Origin: Proteobacteria bacterium UBA5122
Lineage (GTDB): Bacteria > Pseudomonadota > Gammaproteobacteria > Tenderiales > Tenderiaceae
Length of the DNA stretch: 44,834 bases
NCBI GenBank assembly: GCA_002415485.1
Contig: DHYU01000085.1
Coordinates: forward strand, 7,594 to 52,427
Reading direction: 5' to 3'
In this document: positions 17,144-25,574 of the stretch, in pieces
How the letters are laid out: each line of letters begins with the position of its first letter
Numbering within the stretch: the first letter of the stretch is position 1
Position numbers and translations under genes: made by a program
Notes under the pieces: generated by a model
The model's database searches: none
Told to the model about the DNA's origin: nothing
The model's input: only the letters and a program-made list of their open reading frames with translations

Positions 17144-17659
17144 ATGTCCACCGTCATTCAAAGCTTCAACGCCATTTATCAACGCGATGCCACGCGCCTG
17201 ATTTTAGGCTCCATGCCCGGCCAGGCATCACTCGATGCCAACCAATACTACGCCCATCCACGCAATGCCTTCTGGCCCATCATCGAAGCACTCTACGCAA
17301 AGCAACACACACTCGACTACACCGCCCGCTGCCAGTTATTACGCGATCATCAAATCGCGTTATGGGACGTACTGCAGGCCTGCATCCGCCCCGGCAGTCT
17401 CGACACCAGCATCGACAAACACAGCATCGTCACCAACGACTTCGCAACACTGCTCCACCACTGCCCACACATCCACACCATCCACTTCAACGGCAGCAAG
17501 GCCGAACAGTTATTCGTAAAACACGTATCGCCCACACTCGCCACCACACACCCACACATCAACCTACAACGCCTACCCTCCACCAGCCCAGCGCATGCAG
17601 CGATGGGGTTTGAAAAGAAATTGATGGTGTGGCGAGAGGCGTTGATACACACACCTTAA
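17144..17659 (+). CDS. DNA-deoxyinosine glycosylase (UDG family 6 type)
   Basis: 171-residue protein of the uracil-DNA glycosylase superfamily. Motif 1 is LILGSMPGQASLDANQYYAHPRNAFWPI, characteristic of the hypoxanthine-DNA glycosylase (family 6) branch, and motif 2 is RLPSTSPAHAAM. The enzyme would remove deaminated adenine (hypoxanthine) from DNA. ATG follows directly on the stop of the sugar dehydrogenase gene, so translation is probably coupled. Length matches the family. Whether it also excises uracil cannot be told. Confidence 0.85.
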   Translation: MSTVIQSFNAIYQRDATRLILGSMPGQASLDANQYYAHPRNAFWPIIEALYAKQHTLDYTARCQLLRDHQIALWDVLQACIRPGSLDTSIDKHSIVTNDFATLLHHCPHIHTIHFNGSKAEQLFVKHVSPTLATTHPHINLQRLPSTSPAHAAMGFEKKLMVWREALIHTP

Positions 17660-17728
17660 ACAATCATCACGTCAAAACAACACGCCCTAACGCCACCTTC
17701 CTTTTATAGCAAAATCTGAAAATCTAAG

Positions 17729-17866
17729 ATGGCAGGTAAAGACGATGAATCACATCCAGCTGAATTGGATGAGGTTTTTTATCTACCGCAAAACAGGCGT
17801 TCACCAACACTACCAATTGTGGTAGAAACGAAATACGGGGGATGCACGGACATCATCCGCATTTAA
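17729..17866 (+). CDS. Possible small 45-residue ORF
   Basis: ATG 17729 to TAA 17866 encodes 45 residues beginning MAGKDDESHPAELDEVFYLP, with plausible codon use but only a weak ribosome site (CTAAG directly before ATG). It lies in the 253-nt gap before the HNH nuclease gene, on the same strand and in AT-rich DNA. It may be a remnant or a small partner gene. No family recognised. Confidence 0.3.
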   Translation: MAGKDDESHPAELDEVFYLPQNRRSPTLPIVVETKYGGCTDIIRI

Positions 17867-17912
17867 TTTCTGACATTGTCCGTCTACTGACTGTTAACTT
17901 TCTGGAGAAGAA

Positions 17913-18863
17913 ATGAGTCTGAACGCAGCATTGAAATTGCTGATTGAAGAATACCCGAAGGCAGCCTTACTGCCGTTCAAAGGGAATGAAGTAGCGGAAT
18001 TTATAAGAAAAGAAATCCCCGAGTACGTATCTGAAATAACAGGTAAGAATGATAGATATCTAGTCGAGGGTAGCCCTGGAAAAGGGAATTGGGCTTACGT
18101 TCCGTGGGTCGCAGTATTAGATAGATTTATTACAGAAACAGTTCAAGACGGTTACTACGTTGTATATCTTGTCAAAGAAGATTTCAGTGGAATCTATTTG
18201 TCACTAAATCAAGGTGTAACAACAGTACAAAATCAATATGGTTCAGGGGCAAAAGATGCCCTTAGAGTAAGGGCAAGCGATTATCTGGCCCGTTTAGGAA
18301 ATTCAGTAGGTGGATATATCAAAGGCCCAATAGATTTGGCCGTAACCCAAAAATCTAAACTCGGTCCTTTGTATGAAGTAGGTTCAGTTTGCTCTTTATT
18401 TTATAGCGCAGAGAATATACCAAATGATGAGGTTCTTAAAAATGACTTACTAAATATTTTAGATGTTTATCTTATCCTCACGAGCAAAGAAAACCAGTTG
18501 TTTAATTCAAATGAATTAGAAGATGATGAAGCTGGTTTGGAATATGAAAATCTAAAGAAAGTTAGAACCCATAAAAGAATAGAGCGAAACAAAAAACTCG
18601 CAGAGAAGGTAAAAAAGCTGCAAGGCTACACATGCGAAGCATGTGGGTTTAATTTTGAAAAAGAGTATGGCGAAATTGGCAAAGGTTTTATTGAGGCGCA
18701 CCACTTGACCCCAATTCATAAGCTAGAGGGCGATAAAGTGGCTTTAGATCCAGTAAAAGACTTTTCTGTTTTGTGTGCCAACTGCCACCGAATGATTCAT
18801 AAGTCTGAGTTTGTATCAGAAGTTAATGAATTTCGAGCAAAATACATTGTTAAAAAAAGCTAA
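17913..18863 (+). CDS. MrcB N-terminal domain/HNH endonuclease (putative restriction-like defence protein)
   Basis: 316 residues. Residues ~1-190 resemble the MrcB-like N-terminal domain (DUF3578): GKGNWAYVPWVAVLD, YVVYLVKEDFSGIYLSLNQG and LGPLYEVGSVCSLFY. Residues ~235-300 are an HNH nuclease with zinc ligands Cys241/Cys244 and Cys288/Cys291, the catalytic EAHHLTPI (Glu261, His263-264) and CHRMIH. Such fusions are type IV-like restriction enzymes acting on modified DNA. Strong ribosome site (GGAGAAGAA). The gene is clearly AT-richer than both flanks and stands alone without a methylase, suggesting horizontal acquisition as a single-gene defence. Target modification is unknown. Confidence 0.85.
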   Translation: MSLNAALKLLIEEYPKAALLPFKGNEVAEFIRKEIPEYVSEITGKNDRYLVEGSPGKGNWAYVPWVAVLDRFITETVQDGYYVVYLVKEDFSGIYLSLNQGVTTVQNQYGSGAKDALRVRASDYLARLGNSVGGYIKGPIDLAVTQKSKLGPLYEVGSVCSLFYSAENIPNDEVLKNDLLNILDVYLILTSKENQLFNSNELEDDEAGLEYENLKKVRTHKRIERNKKLAEKVKKLQGYTCEACGFNFEKEYGEIGKGFIEAHHLTPIHKLEGDKVALDPVKDFSVLCANCHRMIHKSEFVSEVNEFRAKYIVKKS

Positions 18864-18908
18864 CAAGACACTATAGCCAGCCCGTAGTATGTTTGTTGAT
18901 AATGAATT

Positions 18909-18936
18909 GGTGCAATGCACGTTCGTTTATTGCACC
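18909..18936. repeat. REP-like inverted repeat (GGTGCAAT/ATTGCACC)
   Basis: 8-bp arms GGTGCAAT and ATTGCACC flank a 12-nt loop, followed by CTAC. This has the form of widespread proteobacterial intergenic elements of the type GTAGGGTGCAATAAGC...ATTGCACC. It lies just after the HNH nuclease gene, at the edge of the AT-rich island. Confidence 0.5.
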
Positions 18937-19053
18937 CTACATCAAGCAAACGGTGGCAGGTCTTGCCCTTTGCACGCCCCCCGCAAGCTGGCTGTGGTTA
19001 AGGATGGAATGTTCCCGCAATCCTGCATTAAACGATCAGACACCTCAACTAGC

Positions 19054-19332
19054 CTACGCAACACCACCCTCAAGCTGATTGCGCAACGCGGCCTTGCGTG
19101 CCTCGCCAATCGCATGCCAATGCATATCCAGCAATGCACCTTCTAACGAATAGAGGTAATAACACAGCGGCAGGGTTTCATTTGGGTATGTTTGTTTGAG
19201 CATACGATGGGCGGCAACGGCGCCGACACATCTGAGTTCGTCCTCGGAAAAGATGCCGACTTCATTCAAGCGTGCAGCCAGTTTTTTACCGATATTCTGC
19301 AGCTCTGTCAGTTTACGATTCGACACAACCAT
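19054..19332 (-). CDS. TfoX C-terminal domain protein
   Basis: 92 residues made almost entirely of a TfoX/Sxy C-terminal domain: NIGKKLAARLNEVGIFSEDELRCVGAVAAHRML is the helix-hairpin-helix-like start, and the later AHRMLKQ...LCYYLYSLEGAL matches the family. The N-terminal TfoX domain is absent, so it is a stand-alone C-terminal domain, a form found in many proteobacteria. TfoX affects competence gene expression with Crp in some gammaproteobacteria; nothing here shows the same role. It follows dtd by 11 nt on the same strand, so both are probably cotranscribed. Confidence 0.85.
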   Translation of the reverse strand: MVVSNRKLTELQNIGKKLAARLNEVGIFSEDELRCVGAVAAHRMLKQTYPNETLPLCYYLYSLEGALLDMHWHAIGEARKAALRNQLEGGVA

Positions 19333-19343
19333 TCAAATCACAC

Positions 19344-19796
19344 TTAACTGTCTGCGGGTTTGATCTGCAGCCAGAACGTGACTGGGCCATCATTGATCAG
19401 CGCCACCTTCATGTCTGCACCAAAACGACCGCTGGCGACACACTCATGACTAATCTGCGCCTGATGCAATAGATAATCAAACATCTGTTTGCCGTGTTCG
19501 GGTGGTGCCGCGCTGGAGAAGCTGGGGCGCATGCCTTTGCGGGTGTCGGCGGGCAAGGTGAACTGTGGCACGAGCAATAAACCACCTTGCACATCTTTAA
19601 GGCTGAGATTCATCTTGTCGTTTTCATCGGCAAATACACGGTACCCCAGCAGGCGCTGCAACAAGCGGTCTGCCTCGTTCGTGCTATCGCCCTTTTCAAC
19701 ACCGACCAACACCATCAGGCCTTGATCGATACGGCCGACGATCTCACCATCGACGGTGACACTCGCCTCGCTCACACGCTGTAATAATCCGATCAC
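19344..19796 (-). CDS. dtd: D-aminoacyl-tRNA deacylase
   Basis: 150-residue enzyme that hydrolyses D-amino acids from mis-charged tRNA. Sequence from the start (MIGLLQRVSEASVTVDGE) through VLVGVEKGD, LLLVPQFTLPADTRKGMRPSFSSAA (the SQF/TLxAD region) and VALINDGPVTFWL is typical. The Gly-cisPro motif appears as DGPVTFWL. Start is GTG 19796 with AGGT 4 nt upstream. Followed by the TfoX-C gene 11 nt later. No unusual features. Confidence 0.95.
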   Translation of the reverse strand: MIGLLQRVSEASVTVDGEIVGRIDQGLMVLVGVEKGDSTNEADRLLQRLLGYRVFADENDKMNLSLKDVQGGLLLVPQFTLPADTRKGMRPSFSSAAPPEHGKQMFDYLLHQAQISHECVASGRFGADMKVALINDGPVTFWLQIKPADS

Positions 19797-19894
19797 GACT
19801 ACCTACCCTTTCTTATCGCTGCCTGACTCTAAACAAACTCAATATACCGCTCGGTTGGGGCATCAACCATCCATGCCGATCATACAAAAACAAA

Positions 19895-19916
19895 AAGCCC
19901 CCGATGTCGGGGGCTT
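19895..19916 (-). terminator. Rho-independent terminator of typA
   Basis: Stem AAGCCCCCGA / TCGGGGGCTT with loop TG. On the - strand the stem is followed by TTTTTG-TTTTTG, 27 nt after the typA stop. Confidence 0.9.
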
Positions 19917-19942
19917 CTTTTTTACAACTCAAGCGCTGTAGC

Positions 19943-21751
19943 TTATTTGCCAGAGCGCTTGCGATCATTTTCCGACAGCAGTTTTTTGCGCAGACGGATA
20001 TGGTTTGGCGTGACTTCTACCAACTCGTCGTCATCGATAAACTCCAGCGCCTGCTCCAGGCTGTGTCTGATCGGCGGCGTCAGGGTCAACGCCTCGTCGG
20101 TACCCGCAGCACGGATGTTGGTCAGTTGTTTTGCCTTCAGCGGGTTGACCACCAGATCGTTGTCACGCGAGTGAATACCGATGATCATGCCTTCGTATAC
20201 CTCGGCACCGTGACCGAGGAACAGACGACCACGATCCTGCAGGTTGAACAGTGCGTAGGCCAGGGCCTTGCCGGCGCCGTTGGAGATCAATACGCCGTTC
20301 TTACGTTGACCATACTCGCCCTCTTTCATTGGGCCGTAATGATCGAAGACGCTGAACAACAGGCCTGAACCTTGGGTTGCGGTCAGGAACTCGGTACGGA
20401 AGCCGATCAAACCACGCGATGGAATGATGAAGTCGATACGCACGCGGCCGTTGCCGTCGGGCATCATGTTGTTCATCACCGCGCCACGCTCACCCAGACG
20501 CTCCATCACTGAGCCTTGATGTTGATCTTCAACATCGACGGTCAGTTGCTCGTAGGGCTCGTGGGTTTCGCCATCGACTTCACGCAAGATAACTTCCGGA
20601 CGTGATACACCCAGCTCAAAGCCTTCGCGGCGCATGTTTTCAATCAGTACCGACAAGTGCAATTCACCACGGCCTGAGACGCGGAATTTATCTGGATCTT
20701 CGGTATCGGCAACGCGCAGCGCAACGTTGTGGATCAACTCTTTTTCCAGACGCTCGCGGATGTTGCGCGAGGTGACATATTTGCCATCTTTACCGGCGAA
20801 GGGTGAGTTGTTTACCTGGAAGGTCATGCTCACGGTGGGCTCATCGACTGATAACGGTGCCAGGGCCTCAACGGCGTTTGGATCACACAGGGTGTCAGAG
20901 ATGTTGATGCCTTCGATGCCGGTGAAACAGACGATGTCGCCTGCCTGCGCCTCTTCAATCTCAACGCGCTCCAGGCCCATGAAGCCGAGCAGTTGCAGCA
21001 CGCGACCATTGCGACGCTTGCCCTTCTTGTCTACCACCACGACTTGGGTGTTGGGTTTGATCTTGCCGCGCATGATGCGGCCGATGCCGATGACACCAAC
21101 GTAGCTGTTGTAGTCGAGTTGTGAGACCTGCATTTGGAAGGCGTCTTCCGGCTCAACTTGTGGCGGATGAACCTTGTCGATAACGGTTTGGAACAGATAG
21201 GTCATATCGCCGCTGCGCACTGAATCATCAGCACCGGCAAAGCCATTCAGACCAGAGGCATAGATAACCGGGAAGTCGAGCTGCTCATCGGTAGCGCCCA
21301 AGCGCACGAACAGGTCGAAGGTTTGATCCAGAACCCAGTCAGCGCGCGCGCTGGGGCGGTCGATCTTGTTGATGACAACGATGGGCTTGAGGCCACGTTG
21401 CAGTGCCTTCTCGGTCACGAAGCGGGTTTGCGGCATCGGGCCGTCAACCGCATCGACCAACAGCAGTACTGAGTCAACCATCGACAAAACGCGCTCAACC
21501 TCGCCACCGAAGTCGGCATGGCCGGGGGTGTCGACGATGTTGATGCGGTATTGACCCCATTTGATCGCCGTCGGCTTGGCAAGGATGGTAATCCCGCGCT
21601 CACGCTCCTGGTCGTTGGAGTCCATCGCGCGCTCTTCAAGCTGAGTGCGCTCATCCAGCGTGTCAGACTGCTTCAACAACTGGTCAACAAGGGTGGTCTT
21701 GCCATGGTCAACGTGGGCGATGATGGCAATATTACGAAGATTCTCGATCAC
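19943..21751 (-). CDS. typA: Ribosome-associated GTPase TypA/BipA
   Basis: 602-residue translational GTPase. G1 AHVDHGKTT (residues ~12-20), G2 with RERGITI, G3 DTPGHADF, G4 NKIDR and the EF-G-like domains III/V (FRVSGRGELHLSVLIENMRREGFE, GLIGFRTEFLT) are all present. The C-terminal domain with GRLFLGHGAEVYEGMIIG and the basic end (HIRLRKK) matches BipA. It binds ribosomes under stress and low temperature and supports 50S assembly. Start is GTG 21751 with GAGG 8 nt upstream; length equals the E. coli protein. A perfect TATAAT -10 lies upstream. No anomalies. Confidence 0.97.
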   Translation of the reverse strand: MIENLRNIAIIAHVDHGKTTLVDQLLKQSDTLDERTQLEERAMDSNDQERERGITILAKPTAIKWGQYRINIVDTPGHADFGGEVERVLSMVDSVLLLVDAVDGPMPQTRFVTEKALQRGLKPIVVINKIDRPSARADWVLDQTFDLFVRLGATDEQLDFPVIYASGLNGFAGADDSVRSGDMTYLFQTVIDKVHPPQVEPEDAFQMQVSQLDYNSYVGVIGIGRIMRGKIKPNTQVVVVDKKGKRRNGRVLQLLGFMGLERVEIEEAQAGDIVCFTGIEGINISDTLCDPNAVEALAPLSVDEPTVSMTFQVNNSPFAGKDGKYVTSRNIRERLEKELIHNVALRVADTEDPDKFRVSGRGELHLSVLIENMRREGFELGVSRPEVILREVDGETHEPYEQLTVDVEDQHQGSVMERLGERGAVMNNMMPDGNGRVRIDFIIPSRGLIGFRTEFLTATQGSGLLFSVFDHYGPMKEGEYGQRKNGVLISNGAGKALAYALFNLQDRGRLFLGHGAEVYEGMIIGIHSRDNDLVVNPLKAKQLTNIRAAGTDEALTLTPPIRHSLEQALEFIDDDELVEVTPNHIRLRKKLLSENDRKRSGK

Positions 21752-21806
21752 AAAAGGGGCCTCAATAGATTCTACTAACGCCGGGGCGGCAAAAATAAAG
21801 TGCGCA

Positions 21807-21812
21807 ATTATA
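21807..21812 (-). promoter_or_regulatory. Candidate -10 element of typA promoter
   Basis: On the - strand TATAAT lies 56 nt before the typA GTG. The -35 at the right spacing is poor (CTTCGG), so this is a moderate call based on the perfect -10. Confidence 0.4.
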
Positions 21813-21959
21813 CCTGAAAGGCCAGACCGCCGAAGGAATTTATCACTGAATAATCAGCAAGCCTGGGTAAGACATGTCATGAAAGATTCACATATCCTTC
21901 ATAAAACCCGTCGCATAGTGGGTTGACGATAAGACTCGCAAATAAACAAGGAAACCAAT

Positions 21960-22157
21960 ATGGCCTTTTACATCCAGCAACTGGCGGACCTGTCCGCCGC
22001 CTTAGTCACTGAAAAGGGTGCAGTTTTGGGCATGTTCCCGGATCTGGAACGGGCGATTGAGGCCTGCCGGGACTGGTACAAACTGGCCGAAATCCGTGTG
22101 ATTTACCACACCCCGATCTGCCTCGATGCCGGCAGTTCCACCTGCGCCGTCGGCTAA
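21960..22157 (+). CDS. Small hypothetical protein (65 aa)
   Basis: 65 residues, ATG preceded by AAGGA 8 nt upstream. Contains FPDLERAIEACRDWYK and three Cys (EACRD, PICLD, SSTCAVG). No signal or membrane segment. Its stop overlaps the convergent tsaD stop by 3 nt, and no gene on its strand is close. Family not recognised. Confidence 0.6.
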   Translation: MAFYIQQLADLSAALVTEKGAVLGMFPDLERAIEACRDWYKLAEIRVIYHTPICLDAGSSTCAVG

Positions 22158-23167
22158 AGCGCGCTCAACTCCTCCAAACGCCAGCGAGCGCGGGCCGTAA
22201 TCTGTAGTGGCTCACCCTCGCCCGCCAGCAAGCGCTGGCAACCCGCATACGCGATCATCGCACCATTATCGGTACAAAACTGCGGTTGTGGGTAGAACAA
22301 TTCCATGCCCTGATCCGCCGCCAGCTTCGCCATCTTTTGCCGCAACGAACGGTTGGCACTGACGCCACCGGCCAACACCAGCCGCCGCAGTCCGGTCTGC
22401 TCAAGGGCGCGACGGCACTTGATGACCATGGTGTCGACCACCGCCTCTTCGAAGGCACAGGCGATGTCGGCCTTGGTCTGCTCGTCATCGCCGTTTTGCT
22501 GCAAGGTGGTCAGGGCAAAGGTCTTGAGGCCACTGAAGCTGAACTCCAGCCCCGGCCGGTTGGTCATCGGCCGTGGAAAACGAAAGCGCTGCGGATTGCC
22601 CTGCTGCGCCAGCCGCGAGATCTGCGGCCCGCCCGGATAGCCCAGCTTCAACAGCTTGGCGGTTTTATCGAAGGCCTCACCGGCGGCATCGTCCACCGAC
22701 TCGCCCAGGATCTGGTACCGGCCAATGCCGTCCACCCGCACCAACATCGTATGCCCCCCCGATACCAACAAGGCGACGAACGGAAACTCTGGCCGCTGCG
22801 CCTCCAGCATCGGCGCCAGCAGGTGCCCTTCCATATGGTGCACACCGATCGCGGGGATGCCCAGGCTCCAGGCCAGACTGCGGCCTATCGTCGCGCCGAC
22901 CAGCAAGGCGCCGATCAAGCCCGGACCGGCGGTATAGGCTATGCCGTCGAGCTGCTCGCGGCGGGTATTTGCGTCCTGCAGGGCCTGCTCAATCAGCGGC
23001 AGGGTCTTACGCACATGGTCACGCGAGGCCAACTCGGGCACCACGCCACCGTACTCCTGATGCAAGGCGATCTGACTGTACAGGGTGTGACTGAGCAGCC
23101 CCTGTTCGCTGTCATAGACGGCGATCCCGGTTTCGTCACATGAGCTTTCGATGGCCAATACACGCAT
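22154..23167 (-). CDS. tsaD: tRNA N6-threonylcarbamoyladenosine transferase TsaD
   Basis: 337-residue ATP/iron protein of the t6A37 tRNA modification complex. N-terminal VLAIESSCDETG, metal-ligand HHMEGH (His111 and His115), LLVSGGHTML, GESVDDAAGEAFDKTAKLLKLGYPGGP and the C-terminal AGGVSANRSLRQ and CTDNGAMIAYAG are diagnostic. Start at ATG 23167; longer frames to 23260 are upstream sequence. In many gammaproteobacteria tsaD is divergent from rpsU; here it is divergent from an ABC transporter and 18 kb from rpsU. Stop overlaps a small + gene by 3 nt. Confidence 0.97.
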   Translation of the reverse strand: MRVLAIESSCDETGIAVYDSEQGLLSHTLYSQIALHQEYGGVVPELASRDHVRKTLPLIEQALQDANTRREQLDGIAYTAGPGLIGALLVGATIGRSLAWSLGIPAIGVHHMEGHLLAPMLEAQRPEFPFVALLVSGGHTMLVRVDGIGRYQILGESVDDAAGEAFDKTAKLLKLGYPGGPQISRLAQQGNPQRFRFPRPMTNRPGLEFSFSGLKTFALTTLQQNGDDEQTKADIACAFEEAVVDTMVIKCRRALEQTGLRRLVLAGGVSANRSLRQKMAKLAADQGMELFYPQPQFCTDNGAMIAYAGCQRLLAGEGEPLQITARARWRLEELSAL

Positions 23168-23315
23168 GGCGGGCGGAGTCCTTCTTTGGTTCACACTGGA
23201 TGTGCGCAAAGTGTAACAGGCCATGCCCGTGAAATGTTTTTTCACAGCAAATCTGGCCACTCACAGCGGGTGCGCTATAATCCCGGGCTATTCTAAGGAA
23301 GGCGACGGAAAAGAC

Positions 23316-24719
23316 ATGATTCAAGTCAAAGACCTCTGCAAGACCTTTTCCTCAGGCACCAAGGCCATCGACCATCTGTCGCTGGAAGTGCGCGAGGGCG
23401 AAATTCTGGCGCTGCTTGGCCCCAATGGCGCAGGCAAGACCACCACCATCCGCGTACTCTCAACGCTTAGCGGCTTTGATGACGGCGAGGTAATTGTCGC
23501 TGGTCATAACGTCGATATCGCCCCTGATCTGGTCCGCCGCTCCATCGGCCTGGTCGCACAACAAACCGGCGTCGATTATTTCCTCAGCGGCCGCGAGAAT
23601 CTGCTGGTACAGGGCCAGATGTATCGCATGAAAAAGGCCGAGATCGAATCACGGATCGAAGAGCTGGCCAAATATTTCGGCCTCGAACATGCACTCGACA
23701 ATCAGGTGATGACCTATTCCGGCGGCATGCGCCGCAAGCTCGACATCGCCACCGCGCTGATCCACAAACCCAAACTGCTGTTTCTCGACGAACCCACGCT
23801 CGGCCTCGACATCAAGAGCCGCCAAAACCTGTGGCAGTACATTCGCAAGCTCAATCGCGAAGAGGGACTGACCATCCTCCTCACCACGCACTACCTGGAA
23901 GAGGCCGACAAACTGAGCCATCGTGTGGCAATCATCAATCAGGGCAAGATCCAGGTCGTCGATGCGCCGGACGCGCTGAAGAACGCCATTCACGGCGACG
24001 CGGTGATCCTCAACTTTGTCGAACAAGGCCCCGAGGTGGGGGAGTTCACCTACGCCATGCACGAAGACCCTGACGTCAAAGAGGTGCTATGGCAAAACGA
24101 TAAACTCTATCTCTACGTCGACAACGGCGGCCAGGCCGTGCCGAAGTTTGTCGCGCTCGCTGCACGCCAAGGCCTGACCATCGACACGCTGTCACTGGCA
24201 CGCCCGAGCCTGGACGATGTCTTCCTCAAATACACCGGCACCACGTTTGACGACACCAAAGAGGACGAAGGCGAAGAGTGGTGGCACCAATGGGCCGGCA
24301 AAGGCGGCGGCAGCGGCAAGTGGGCCAAGAACTGGCAACAGTGGCAGGACCAGCTCGAAGAGGGCGGTGACACCGACGCACAGCAGGACTGGAGCAAACA
24401 GTGGCAGAAGTGGCAACAAAACGACGGCAGCGATAACAGTAGCGCCGACGCCAGCCAAGGCAATCCGTGGTGGCAGCCTTCAGCTGACGATTCTGCCTCT
24501 GCCGATTCAGATAAAAAGGCCTGGCCCGGTCGCTGGCCGCAAGACGGCGAAGAATCCGACTGGACCAAACGCCGTGACGAAGGCATCGCCGCCGCCAAAC
24601 AACGCTTTGCCGAGGCAGGGCAGGAATGGCCGCAGGAGTGGCAACAGTCGGACAAGAAAGACGACCACACATCCAGTGAATCAGACACCAACGCGACTGA
24701 TCACAAAAACAAACCATAG
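23316..24719 (+). CDS. ABC transporter ATP-binding protein with long Trp-rich C-terminal extension
   Basis: 467 residues. Residues 1-305 are a DrrA/ABC-2-type ATPase: Walker A GPNGAGKTT (35-43), signature YSGGM (134-138), Walker B LLFLDEP (154-160), H-loop TTHY, and a C-terminal RPSLDDVFLKYTG as in drug or lipid exporters. Residues ~311-467 are an extra low-complexity tail, acidic and Gln/Ser-rich with 16 Trp in ~155 residues (WWHQW, WQQWQ, WSKQWQKWQ, PWWQP). Ordinary members end near residue 310. Start ATG 23316 follows AAGGAAGG; a TATAAT (23276-23281) lies 35 nt upstream. The permease follows 44 nt later. The tail has no recognised fold. Substrate unknown. Confidence 0.9.
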   Translation: MIQVKDLCKTFSSGTKAIDHLSLEVREGEILALLGPNGAGKTTTIRVLSTLSGFDDGEVIVAGHNVDIAPDLVRRSIGLVAQQTGVDYFLSGRENLLVQGQMYRMKKAEIESRIEELAKYFGLEHALDNQVMTYSGGMRRKLDIATALIHKPKLLFLDEPTLGLDIKSRQNLWQYIRKLNREEGLTILLTTHYLEEADKLSHRVAIINQGKIQVVDAPDALKNAIHGDAVILNFVEQGPEVGEFTYAMHEDPDVKEVLWQNDKLYLYVDNGGQAVPKFVALAARQGLTIDTLSLARPSLDDVFLKYTGTTFDDTKEDEGEEWWHQWAGKGGGSGKWAKNWQQWQDQLEEGGDTDAQQDWSKQWQKWQQNDGSDNSSADASQGNPWWQPSADDSASADSDKKAWPGRWPQDGEESDWTKRRDEGIAAAKQRFAEAGQEWPQEWQQSDKKDDHTSSESDTNATDHKNKP

Positions 24720-24763
24720 CGCTGTCGATCACACAGCCTTAGCGAACAATCGAGGGAACGCCC

Positions 24764-25522
24764 GTGCTTGCAGATACCTGGCACCTATTTATGAAGTATA
24801 CGCGCATCACCATGCGCATGCCGATGTGGACCTTGTTCACACTGATCCAACCCCTGCTGTGGCTGTTGATCTTCACCCAGTTGTTTAAAAACTTCGTCAC
24901 CATCCCCGGCATGGAAGGCAGCTACGTCGATTTCTTTTTGCCCGGCGTACTGGTCATGACCGCCTTGTTTGGCTCGTCCTGGTCGGGCGTCAGCCTGTTG
25001 CGTGAGATCAATGCCGGCAGTGTCGACAAGATGCTGGTCTCGCCCGTCTCGCGTGTGGCGATAGTATTGAGCCGTGTCTTGCACTCGGCGGCGCAAGTGG
25101 TGCTGCAGACCATCATTATCCTGATCGTCGCATGGGCTATTGGCGCCACCATCAACCTCGACCCCATCAGCTTGTTCCTCGCCATGTTCAGCATCTTCTT
25201 GCTGGGCGTCGCGCTGGCAGCGCTATCCAATGGTTTTGCCATCATCCTGCAACGTGAAGAACCGCTGGTGATGATCGGCAACCTGATGACGCTGCCACTG
25301 ATGTTTTTGTCAACCGCAATGGTCCCCAAGGCATTCATGCCCGGCTGGATAGAAACCGTCTCCATCATCAACCCGATCACCTACGCCGTTGAATCAGTCC
25401 GCGCGGTATTGATAAGCACCGATGGCTTGGGCGCCTATGGCTTCAATACAGCGATCGTATTTATATTCGCCGCCATCGCATTGACTTGGGCGGTGAGTGC
25501 ATTTAACGGCCTGCGCGATTAG
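24764..25522 (+). CDS. ABC-2 type permease
   Basis: 252-residue permease with about six TM helices: WTLFTLIQPLLWLLIFTQLF, VLVMTALFGSSWSG, VVLQTIIILIVAWAIG, LFLAMFSIFLLGVALAAL, LMTLPLMFLSTAMVPKAF and TAIVFIFAAIALTWAVSAF. The motif MTLPLMFLSTAMVPK followed by INPITYAVESVR is typical of ABC-2/DrrB-like exporters. Start is GTG 24764 with a CGAGGGA site 6 nt upstream. It pairs with the preceding ATPase to form an export system; a terminator follows directly. The substrate cannot be predicted, though ABC-2 pairs of this kind export drugs or lipids. Confidence 0.9.
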   Translation: MLADTWHLFMKYTRITMRMPMWTLFTLIQPLLWLLIFTQLFKNFVTIPGMEGSYVDFFLPGVLVMTALFGSSWSGVSLLREINAGSVDKMLVSPVSRVAIVLSRVLHSAAQVVLQTIIILIVAWAIGATINLDPISLFLAMFSIFLLGVALAALSNGFAIILQREEPLVMIGNLMTLPLMFLSTAMVPKAFMPGWIETVSIINPITYAVESVRAVLISTDGLGAYGFNTAIVFIFAAIALTWAVSAFNGLRD

Positions 25523-25544
25523 CCACTCTTCTAAATCCTGAAAT

Positions 25545-25574
25545 AAAAAAGGCGACCCCTTGGTCGCCTTTTTT
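25545..25574. terminator. Bidirectional rho-independent terminator
   Basis: Perfect stem AAAAAAGGCGACC / GGTCGCCTTTTTT with a 4-nt loop. It ends the ABC permease gene (+) and also the TPR-barrel gene on the - strand, whose stop codon overlaps the T-run by 2 nt. Confidence 0.92.

Noticed and set aside
18889..19146. Two + frames of 61 and 85 codons after the HNH gene
   Set aside because: They run through the REP-like repeat and over the antisense of the TfoX-C gene, with no ribosome site.
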